Source: Prevotella herbatica
GTDB taxonomy: Bacteria > Bacteroidota > Bacteroidia > Bacteroidales > Bacteroidaceae
Length of the DNA: 64,000 bases
NCBI RefSeq assembly: GCF_017347605.1
Contig: NZ_AP024484.1
Coordinates: forward strand, 744,001-808,000
Reading direction: 5' to 3'
The number at the start of each line of letters is the position of its first letter. Positions within the stretch are counted from its first letter, which is position 1. The position numbers and the translations under genes were made by a program. Shown in pieces: positions 57,190 to 64,000 of the stretch. The notes under the pieces are model-generated. The model saw only the letters and a program-made list of their open reading frames with translations, ran no database searches and was not told the DNA's origin.

Positions 57190-58785
57190 ATGAAAAAGAT
57201 GATATATTTATTCACAATTGCACTGTCAGCCTTAGCGGTGACTGCATGCAGCGAAGATACATATAAAGGTGATCCAGAAAAGAATTGGGCAGAAACAACT
57301 GAATTCTTCAATTCTACAGAGGAAGCTGGTTATTCAACTTATTACAAGCCATCTCTTGGTCGCGTTGGTGATCCAATGCCTTTCTATGATGAGAAGGCTA
57401 ACGATTTCAAAATTCTTTATTTGCAGGACTTTGACAACAATAAGTTGTTCTGCTATCACCCTATCTGGACAGTTGCGACCAAGGATGGTGCAAACTATCA
57501 GTCATTGGGCGAAACTCTGTCTGTAGGAACTAGCGACTATCAGCAGGATGCCGCACTAGGTACAGGATGTTGCTACTACAACAAGTTGGATGGTTTGTAT
57601 TATATCTATTACACTGGTCATAACCCAAATTGCGAGAATACAGAGGTAGTTATGCGTGCTACATCAAGCGACTTCAAAACATGGACTCGCGATAATGCAT
57701 GGTCATTAAAGGGGGCAGACTTTGATCTATCAAGTCAGGATTTCCGTGACCCTCAGATCTTTGAGGATAATGGCACCTACCACATGATTATTGCAACACG
57801 CAAGGGGGATCCAAAGTTTGCAGAATTCACTTCTACTGATATGAAGAACTGGACGTTTAATAGCTCATTCAATGCTATCTGGGATCGTATGTGTGAATGT
57901 CCTGACGTCTTCAAAATGGGTGACTGGTGGTACTTTGTTTACAGTGAGGCCTATCAGACTACATGGAGTCGCAAAGTGAAATATATGATGGCAAAGAGCT
58001 TTGAAGGTTTGAAGGCTTGCTTTAGCGATCCTGGTGCAAACTGGCCAAAGGATGGTCATGAAGGTGTGCTTGATAGCCGTGCTTTATATGCAGGAAAGAC
58101 AGCCTCTAACGGTACCGACCGTTATCTATGGGGTTGGTGTCCATACCGTACAGGTGTTAATGTTTGGGATAAGAATATTAATGTAGGAGAAAAGGAACCT
58201 AATTGGAGTGGCGCACTCGTTTGCCACAAGATTATCCAACATAGTGATGGCACTCTAACATTGGGCAAGGTTGATGCTATTGATGCTAAATACAACAAAC
58301 CACAGACTGTTTCAGTGATGGCTGAAAAAGGTGTTAATGGTTCAAACGGCAACTATACACTTTCTGGCGATAGCGCTTATGCACTTTTTAATCGTTTGGG
58401 TACTCATAATAAAATTTCTTTCACTGTAAAGACAAGTAACAATTTGGATAAGTTCGGTATATCTTTGGTTCGTTCAACGGATGAAAAGAAGTATTATACA
58501 ATGGTTATAAATCCTGAAGACGAGAACAACCGTAAGGTAAACTTTTTGGAAGAAGGTACTGACGGAAAAGGCTTTATCGAAGGGATTGACGGTTATTTGT
58601 TTGCTCGACCAGCCGACAATGTTTACAATATTACAATCTACAACGATAACAGTGTTGTTACTATGTATATCAACGATGTTTGTTCCTATACTCAGCGCAT
58701 ATATGGAATTCCTAAGAACTGCTGGAGCATAAACAACTACGGAGGGAATATCACCATTTCAAATCTGACAGTAAGCCAATATTAA
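57190..58785 (+). CDS. GH32 surface enzyme, probable endo-levanase
   Basis: A 531-residue lipoprotein (LAVTAC near residue 20), so probably outside the cell. The GH32 five-bladed propeller holds FRDP (in SSQDFRDPQIF) and the acid/base Glu in CECPDVF. The nucleophile motif, normally WMNDPNG, is GDPMPFYD, as I recall for BT1760-type enzymes. A beta-sandwich domain fills the last 170 residues. By its place next to the DUF4960 protein it corresponds to the endo-levanase BT1760 that cuts beta-2,6-fructan at the surface. Linkage specificity is inferred from gene order. Confidence 0.88.
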   Translation: MKKMIYLFTIALSALAVTACSEDTYKGDPEKNWAETTEFFNSTEEAGYSTYYKPSLGRVGDPMPFYDEKANDFKILYLQDFDNNKLFCYHPIWTVATKDGANYQSLGETLSVGTSDYQQDAALGTGCCYYNKLDGLYYIYYTGHNPNCENTEVVMRATSSDFKTWTRDNAWSLKGADFDLSSQDFRDPQIFEDNGTYHMIIATRKGDPKFAEFTSTDMKNWTFNSSFNAIWDRMCECPDVFKMGDWWYFVYSEAYQTTWSRKVKYMMAKSFEGLKACFSDPGANWPKDGHEGVLDSRALYAGKTASNGTDRYLWGWCPYRTGVNVWDKNINVGEKEPNWSGALVCHKIIQHSDGTLTLGKVDAIDAKYNKPQTVSVMAEKGVNGSNGNYTLSGDSAYALFNRLGTHNKISFTVKTSNNLDKFGISLVRSTDEKKYYTMVINPEDENNRKVNFLEEGTDGKGFIEGIDGYLFARPADNVYNITIYNDNSVVTMYINDVCSYTQRIYGIPKNCWSINNYGGNITISNLTVSQY

Positions 58786-58811
58786 TAACAAACAACAGAG
58801 AATTAAAATTT

Positions 58812-60524
58812 ATGAAGAGCTTACGATTACTATTATTTATCTTCAGCATGACTGTCTTATCGGCAGTCCATGCAGAAGATAAAATCATGTTCCTTTCTAG
58901 CAATCACGTACTTTATCGTTTAGATACGAAGAATTATCGCTACTTATTATTACCTGTTGAGGATCGTGCCGAAATGAGCAACATTAAGGTTCTTGCTAAC
59001 AATAATCAAGTGAAGACAATCAATGTGCGTTTGGCTTCAGAATATGCAGATTACTATGTACCTCTCGATTTGAGTAAATATGCTGGTCATGAGCTTATTC
59101 TAGATATCCATATCAATGGCAATATTCGTAACGAGGGAGCTATCAAAGAGTGGGCTTGCTGGAAGCAGATGAAGTATTCAGATACATTCGATATAGCTAA
59201 TCGCGAAAAATTCCGTCCAGAATATCACCATACACCAGCTTATGGGTGGATGAATGATCCTAATGGTATGTTTTATAAGGATGGCACATGGCATCTCTAT
59301 TTCCAGCATAACCCTTATGGGTCCCTATGGGAAAATATGACATGGGGACACTCTAGTTCAAAAGATCTTGTTCATTGGAAATACGAGGGAGATGCCATTG
59401 AACCAGATGCTCTTGGAACCATATTCAGTGGCTCCGCTGTTGTGGATAAGAATAATACCGCTGGCTTTGGCAAGGGTGCCATTGTAGCTATGTACACATC
59501 GGCAGGTGAGAATCAAACTCAGAGTCTAGCTTTTTCAACCGATAATGGAAAAACTTTCACTAAGTATGCCGCCAATCCTGTAATAACTAGCAACGTTCCT
59601 GATTTTCGCGATCCTCACATGTTTTGGAATGACGATATCAAGAAGTGGAACTTAATTCTTGCCGCTGGGCAGGAAATGAATATCTACACTTCTGACAATT
59701 TAAAAGATTGGAAGTTCGAGAGTTCGTTTGGTCATGGTTACGGAGATCATAATGGCGTTTGGGAGTGTCCAGATTTGATGAAGTTAAAAGTGCGTGGTAC
59801 AAATAAGGATAAGTGGATGTTAATCTGTAATATCAATCCTGGAGGTCCTTTCGGTGGTAGCGCAACACAATACTTTGTAGGTGATTTTGATGGTCATAAG
59901 TTCACCTGTGAGAGTGCCCCTGATGTGACAAAATGGATGGATTATGGAAAGGATCACTATGCTACCGTAACATTTGACAATGCTCCTGAGGGTCGCCATG
60001 TTGCAATGGCTTGGATGAACAATTGGCAGTATGCAGCCCAGACTCCTACCACACAATATCGCTCAGCCAACACTGTCCCTCGCGATCTTGACCTTTTCGA
60101 ATATGAAGGGCAGACATATTGCGGTGTAATTCCATCAAAGGAACTTATTGCCATGCGTGGTAAGAAGCAAAATAAACTATCTAATGCATGTGAACTTGTG
60201 CTTAACATTAAAGGTTCTTCATCTGTCACATTATCCAACGATAAAGGTGAGAAAGTAGTATTAACTTACAACGAAAGTAAACGAACCTTCTCTATGGACC
60301 GTACAAAAAGTGGTAAGGTTGACTTTAGTGAAGCTTTCCCGGTAACCACTACGGCCCCAGTTTATGGCAAACTTAAACAACTCAGAATATTCATTGACAA
60401 CAGTAGCATCGAAGTATTTGATGCTGAGGGAAAAATGGCAATGACTAACCTCGTATTTCCAATCACTCCTTACAATAAGATTGTAAAAAAAGGTAAAATA
60501 AAATATGCCATTTATAAAATGTAA
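58812..60524 (+). CDS. GH32 exo-fructanase with N-terminal DUF4980 domain
   Basis: A 570-residue exported enzyme with signal peptide (residues 1-22, ending VHAE). An N-terminal beta-sandwich (about 23-125, DUF4980-like) precedes the catalytic propeller. All three GH32 acids are visible: Asp in WMNDPNGMFY (about residue 140), FRDPHMF and the Glu of WECPDLM. A C-terminal sandwich domain contains RIFIDNSSIEVF. No lipobox, so probably periplasmic. It would release fructose from imported oligosaccharides. It follows the previous gene by 26 bases. Confidence 0.93.
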   Translation: MKSLRLLLFIFSMTVLSAVHAEDKIMFLSSNHVLYRLDTKNYRYLLLPVEDRAEMSNIKVLANNNQVKTINVRLASEYADYYVPLDLSKYAGHELILDIHINGNIRNEGAIKEWACWKQMKYSDTFDIANREKFRPEYHHTPAYGWMNDPNGMFYKDGTWHLYFQHNPYGSLWENMTWGHSSSKDLVHWKYEGDAIEPDALGTIFSGSAVVDKNNTAGFGKGAIVAMYTSAGENQTQSLAFSTDNGKTFTKYAANPVITSNVPDFRDPHMFWNDDIKKWNLILAAGQEMNIYTSDNLKDWKFESSFGHGYGDHNGVWECPDLMKLKVRGTNKDKWMLICNINPGGPFGGSATQYFVGDFDGHKFTCESAPDVTKWMDYGKDHYATVTFDNAPEGRHVAMAWMNNWQYAAQTPTTQYRSANTVPRDLDLFEYEGQTYCGVIPSKELIAMRGKKQNKLSNACELVLNIKGSSSVTLSNDKGEKVVLTYNESKRTFSMDRTKSGKVDFSEAFPVTTTAPVYGKLKQLRIFIDNSSIEVFDAEGKMAMTNLVFPITPYNKIVKKGKIKYAIYKM

Positions 60525-60579
60525 AATAGAAATGTGCTATATTTGTAAATCGAATAACTAAAAAGCAAAAAATACACCT

Positions 60580-61737
60580 ATGAGTAAAAATATAAAACTA
60601 ACAATTATCCCTGTTATGCTGTGCTTCTTCGCTATGGGATTTGTCGACTTAGTGGGCATTGCCTCTAACTATGTGAAGGAGGATTTGGCACTAAATGATA
60701 GCACTGCTAACATTTTTCCATCACTGGTGTTCTTCTGGTTCCTTATTTTCTCTGTACCAACAGGTATGCTGATGAATAAAATCGGTAGAAAAAAAACAGT
60801 TTTGTTGTCACTCATCGTTACTATAGTTTCTTTGCTTCTTCCTATTTTTGGCGAGACTTTCACTATTATGCTCATCTCGTTCTCATTGCTTGGAATTGGC
60901 AATGCACTGATGCAGACATCGCTGAACCCATTGGTTTCTGAAGTGATTGGTGGTAGCCATCTAGCATCAACTCTAACTTTTGGACAGTTTGTAAAAGCTA
61001 TTGCGTCCTTTATGGCTCCTTATATTGCTATGTGGGGTGCTATGGCAACGATTCCGTCGTTTGGACTTGGATGGCGAGTGCTGTTCCCTATCTATATGTT
61101 CATCGGTGTGCTAGCCTCGTTGTTATTGGGTGTCACTTCTATTAAGGAAGAAAAAATTGATGGTAAGCCTTCTACATTTTCAGAGTGCCTTAAGTTATTG
61201 GGCAAGCCAATCGTGTTACTGAGCTTTCTTGGTATTATATGCCATGTAGGAATCGATGTAGGTACCAACACTACAGCTCCAAAAATTTTAATGGAGCGCG
61301 TTGGAATGACCCTAAATGATGCAGCCTTTGCTACATCATTATACTTTATTTTCCGTACTATAGGTTGCTTAACAGGAAGTTATTTCCTGCGTGTGATTAA
61401 GTCTAAAACTTTCTTTCTGATATCTATCACCATGATGGCACTTTCAATGGTTGGGATGTTTATTGGTGACAGCAAGATAGAACTATATGTAGCTATTGCA
61501 CTAGTAGGTTATGGCAACTCTAACGTATTTTCCATCATATTTTCACAGGCTCTCTTGAGCGTTCCTGATAAGAAGAATGAAGTTTCAGGACTAATGATCA
61601 TGGGGCTTTTTGGGGGAACCATCTTCCCTTTACTTATGGGATTTGCCAGTGATGCTGTTGGTCAAGTAGGAGCTGTTGCTATTATGGCTATAGGAGTAAT
61701 ATATCTATTTACTTATATTAAAAACGTAAAACAATAA
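60580..61737 (+). CDS. MFS sugar transporter, probable fructose importer
   Basis: A 385-residue inner-membrane carrier with twelve helices. It has the cytoplasmic loop motif LMNKIGRKKTVL after helix 2 and helix-rich repeats (SFSLLGIGNALMQTSLNPL shows the FucP/GlcP-like subgroup). The next gene is a fructokinase, with only one base between stop and start. Fructose freed by the GH32 enzymes would enter here. Its counterpart in Bacteroides is BT1758. Confidence 0.9.
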   Translation: MSKNIKLTIIPVMLCFFAMGFVDLVGIASNYVKEDLALNDSTANIFPSLVFFWFLIFSVPTGMLMNKIGRKKTVLLSLIVTIVSLLLPIFGETFTIMLISFSLLGIGNALMQTSLNPLVSEVIGGSHLASTLTFGQFVKAIASFMAPYIAMWGAMATIPSFGLGWRVLFPIYMFIGVLASLLLGVTSIKEEKIDGKPSTFSECLKLLGKPIVLLSFLGIICHVGIDVGTNTTAPKILMERVGMTLNDAAFATSLYFIFRTIGCLTGSYFLRVIKSKTFFLISITMMALSMVGMFIGDSKIELYVAIALVGYGNSNVFSIIFSQALLSVPDKKNEVSGLMIMGLFGGTIFPLLMGFASDAVGQVGAVAIMAIGVIYLFTYIKNVKQ

Positions 61738-61738
61738 A

Positions 61739-62620
61739 ATGGAAAAAGATAATCGCTATGTTGTCGGTCTGGGTGAAGCACTGTGGGATGTACTTCCAGA
61801 AGGTAAGAAATTGGGGGGAGCTCCTGCCAACTTTTCATTCCATGCTAGTCAGTTTGATTTAAATTCTGTTGCAGTGAGTGCTTTGGGTGAGGATGCTCTG
61901 GCAGAAGAAACTATTAAACAGTTGGAGGAAAAAGATCTGAAGTATGAGATGCCTCGTGTGCCTTATCCTACAGGTACGGTACAGGTGGAACTTGATACAG
62001 ATGGTGTTCCAACGTATGATATTAAGGAGAATGTAGCCTGGGATAATATTCCTTTCACAAAGTCTATTGAAAATATTGCTCGCAATACTCGTGCGGTATG
62101 TTTTGGTTCATTAGCCCAACGAAATGTGGTTAGCCGTGAGACTATCCAGAAATTTCTTGATGTAACACCTACTGATTGTATAAAGATCTTTGATATCAAT
62201 CTACGTCAGCAATTCTATACAAAGGAGGTTATTCAGGATTCACTGAAACGTTGCAACATGCTAAAAATCAATGATGAGGAACTTGTAATAATTGGTCGTA
62301 TGTTTGGCTATCCTGGTCTAGACATTGAAAATAAGTGCTTCCTAATACTAGGCAAATATAATCTTGATATACTTGTCCTAACTTGTGGTGTAAATGGTAG
62401 TTATGTGTTTACTCCAGGTAAGGTGTCTTATCAGCCAACTCCAAAGGTTGAGGTTGCCGATACAGTTGGTGCAGGCGACTCGTTTACAGGAAGTTTCTGT
62501 GCAGCAATACTTAGCGGAAAGTCTGTAGAAGAAGCTCATAAGCTGGCAGTAAACGTGAGTGCTTTCGTATGTACTCAGAATGGTGCAATGCCTGCTCTAC
62601 CTAAAAAATTTAAATTCTAA
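61739..62620 (+). CDS. Fructokinase, PfkB family
   Basis: A 293-residue sugar kinase. GGAPANFSFHASQFD is the N-terminal PfkB signature (residues about 24-40), and DTVGAGDSFTGSF near residue 240 carries the catalytic Asp and anion hole. It phosphorylates fructose to fructose 6-phosphate, feeding glycolysis through pgi-linked reactions. It is the last gene of the fructan locus and is followed by a strong terminator. Confidence 0.93.
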   Translation: MEKDNRYVVGLGEALWDVLPEGKKLGGAPANFSFHASQFDLNSVAVSALGEDALAEETIKQLEEKDLKYEMPRVPYPTGTVQVELDTDGVPTYDIKENVAWDNIPFTKSIENIARNTRAVCFGSLAQRNVVSRETIQKFLDVTPTDCIKIFDINLRQQFYTKEVIQDSLKRCNMLKINDEELVIIGRMFGYPGLDIENKCFLILGKYNLDILVLTCGVNGSYVFTPGKVSYQPTPKVEVADTVGAGDSFTGSFCAAILSGKSVEEAHKLAVNVSAFVCTQNGAMPALPKKFKF

Positions 62621-62650
62621 TACGGGTTAGGTTTCATAATTATAATATTG

Positions 62651-62686
62651 TACCCTTTGATTGTAATAATCAAAGGGTATTTTTTA
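62651..62686 (+). terminator. Terminator at the end of the fructan locus
   Basis: Perfect 12-bp stem TACCCTTTGATT / AATCAAAGGGTA (62651-62662, 62668-62679), 5-base loop, then TTTTTTAAT. Confidence 0.9.
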
Positions 62687-62744
62687 ATCAATAAAGATCT
62701 GTTCATAAAAATCTTTTTAGAGGTATTAATTCCAAAAAGGTTCT

Positions 62745-63430
62745 TTGCCAATTTCGGGGAGAATATCCTCCATAAATTGGCAATAAACCCAGAAAAAAAG
62801 AAAAATAACCTACATTACCTACATTTTTAGCTTAAACATCTATTAATCAGCAACTTAAACCATGTATATAAGTGCTCTATCCTACATCTTTCCTACATGA
62901 TTCCTACATGATAAGCACGTTTTAGTACTAAAAACGGTGGATTTTGCTCCAATCGCAATACAAAAGTCGTTTTTTAGGTTGGACCATTAGGACATGTTTT
63001 CTTCAGTAAAGCAAATCACCATAATGCCTTTTATGGGATTGTGAATATAGAAATCTCATGTCTCTTTGTAAATGAAATTTGGAAACCAAACTGATTTATA
63101 AAACATTTTGATATGTAAACCTTTTCCGTAAGAAATTTCAAAAACGATAATGATAATCAATATCGGCTTTAAAATAATGTATCGTGATTCAGTAAATACA
63201 ACTATGAATGTTTATGATCAACTCCTATTATGGTCAAAATGCATGAAGTGTAACAAGAATAAAATCACCTTTTTCGGTGCGCTTTTGAGTAATAAGGCCC
63301 TAATCACTCGGTAAAGCATGTAGGACAACAGAGTGATTAGGGCCTAATCACTCCCTAAAATGTATAAGAACGGACTTATATACATTAGCTAACATGTTGT
63401 ATAACAATGTGTTTGGTGAAATCATGTAGG
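62745..63430. repeat. Non-coding region of CCTACAT repeats and inverted repeats
   Basis: No gene is convincing. TTGCCAATTT/AAATTGGCAA (62745-62754, 62774-62783) forms a hairpin. CCTACAT occurs five times on the left (between about 62800 and 62909) and as ATGTAGG twice on the right (about 63319 and 63424). CATGTATATAAGT at 62861-62873 is matched inverted by ACTTATATACATT at 63374-63386. GGCCCTAATCACTC at 63296-63309 is inverted at 63331-63344 and again partly direct at 63341-63353. The mirrored layout resembles the element at 23.8-24.7 kb. Confidence 0.6.
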
Positions 63431-63614
63431 AAACAGCATTAGAAAATCAAAAAAAGTTTTTTTTATTGTGTCTCAAAACCAAAGGAAACGTATATTATTA
63501 AATTTTATATTACTAGATCTTTCGTTTGCAAGAGAGTAATTGCCCAGGTAAAAGATTTGGAAATTATGTAATACTATCCATTAAGTCAACTTTCACAAGT
63601 TATGCGATGCTATT

Positions 63615-63653
63615 AGTGTCCGATAATGAACGAAGTGTTCATTATCGGACACT
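63615..63653. promoter_or_regulatory. Perfect palindrome, probable enhancer site for a sigma-54 activator
   Basis: 17-base arms (63615-63631 with 63637-63653) and a 5-base loop: AGTGTCCGATAATGAAC and its complement. It ends about 45 bases before the sigma-54 core promoter at 63697, typical spacing for an activator (bEBP) binding site. Confidence 0.65.
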
Positions 63654-63696
63654 ATGCATTTTTGTTAACACACTAATAATCAGCACATTAGCTTCT

Positions 63697-63713
63697 TGGC
63701 ACAGGCATTGCTT
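63697..63713 (+). promoter_or_regulatory. Sigma-54 (-24/-12) promoter
   Basis: TGGCACAGGCATTGCTT fits the sigma-54 consensus TGGCAC-N5-TTGC(A/T) exactly, with GG at 63698-63699 and GC at 63710-63711. Transcription should start near 63722, 20 bases before the HlyD-type gene. Confidence 0.85.
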
Positions 63714-63741
63714 ATAAATAGGCAGTAAATAATATAAAACT

Positions 63742-64000
63742 ATGGACAGAGAAATACCAAAAGAAGAAATCAAAAAGCGCCGAAAGAAAAGAATCATTCG
63801 TGCGGCAGCAATTGTACTTATCATTTTTACTTGCTTCATCGGTGTAGAAAAATGGCTTGGACAAAGTGTAAACCGTGCTGATTTGACTTTCTCAACCGTA
63901 GACCGTGGTACTATTGAGGTCAGTGTTAACGCAAGTGGAAAAGTTGTTCCTATCTTTGAAGAGATTATAAACTCTCCAATAAATTCAAGAATTATAGAAA
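63742..64000 (+). CDS. HlyD-type efflux periplasmic adaptor, 3' end outside the window
   Basis: The first 86 residues of a membrane-fusion protein. It has a lysine-rich cytoplasmic start (IPKEEIKKRRKKRIIR), one membrane helix at residues about 18-36, and the first strand of the lipoyl/barrel-sandwich domain (TVDRGTIEVSVNASGKVVPIFEE), typical for adaptors of RND or ABC efflux systems. It is driven by a sigma-54 promoter with an upstream palindrome. In this phylum such operons often include ABC-type permeases and a two-component system with a sigma-54 activator; that would lie beyond the window. Confidence 0.85.
   Translation, partial: MDREIPKEEIKKRRKKRIIRAAAIVLIIFTCFIGVEKWLGQSVNRADLTFSTVDRGTIEVSVNASGKVVPIFEEIINSPINSRIIE

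Noticed and set aside
62648..62830. 60-codon forward frame after the fructokinase
   Set aside because: It starts within the terminator hairpin and consists of AT-rich non-coding sequence.
62881..62910. Possible CRISPR-like array from repeated CCTACAT
   Set aside because: Units are 7-11 bases with no regular spacers, far too short for CRISPR repeats.
63526..63839. Short frames on both strands around the sigma-54 promoter
   Set aside because: They overlap the palindrome, the promoter and the HlyD gene start; no coding features.

Overview
The window is a piece of a Bacteroidales chromosome, most likely Prevotella/Segatella or a close relative. The grounds are an AT-rich sequence, many promoters with the Bacteroidetes -7 element TAnnTTTG, few Shine-Dalgarno sequences, SusC/SusD pairs, hybrid two-component regulators and outer-membrane beta-barrels with carboxypeptidase-like N-terminal domains. 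Genus is an inference from gene order and protein character; no rRNA or tRNA gene was seen.

Region 1 (1-20.3 kb) is mainly housekeeping: a partial queuosine-precursor transporter, lysS-gpsA-pgi, a HAD phosphatase, a five-gene 2-oxoacid:ferredoxin oxidoreductase operon led by a 59-residue TPR protein, a DMT transporter, metY-like and cysK sulfur-assimilation genes, a DUF2975/XRE pair, an M13 peptidase and dnaK. Inside it, on the minus strand, is an unusual operon: an ABC-type ATPase, a DUF4435/Toprim protein (a pair resembling PARIS AriA/AriB) and a divergent sigma-70 factor.

Region 2 (20.5-47.3 kb) is accessory. It has outer-membrane beta-barrel proteins, a tautomerase, a 926-bp non-coding nested inverted-repeat element, a BlaI/BlaR1-like pair, an AbiEi-like/nucleotidyltransferase/PP2C phosphatase operon with two 20-bp operators, an ECF sigma/anti-sigma/receptor cluster, an aspartyl protease, a Dlt-like surface acylation operon whose adenylation gene is frameshifted, and a SMEK-NACHT NLR-like defence ATPase.

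Region 3 (48.3-62.7 kb) is a complete fructan (probably levan) utilisation locus in the order hybrid sensor-regulator, SusC, SusD, DUF4960 surface binding protein, two GH32 enzymes, MFS sugar transporter, fructokinase. Extracellular fructan would be bound and cut at the surface, imported through SusCD, trimmed to fructose in the periplasm, imported by the MFS carrier and phosphorylated. The regulator appears to lack its kinase ATPase domain.

Region 4 (62.7-64 kb) holds a second non-coding repeat-rich stretch, then a textbook sigma-54 promoter with an upstream 17-bp-arm palindrome driving a truncated HlyD-type efflux adaptor.

The strongest candidates for something new are the AbiEi/NTase/PP2C operon, whose operator recurs inside a terminator 9 kb away, and the ATPase/DUF4435/sigma-factor operon.
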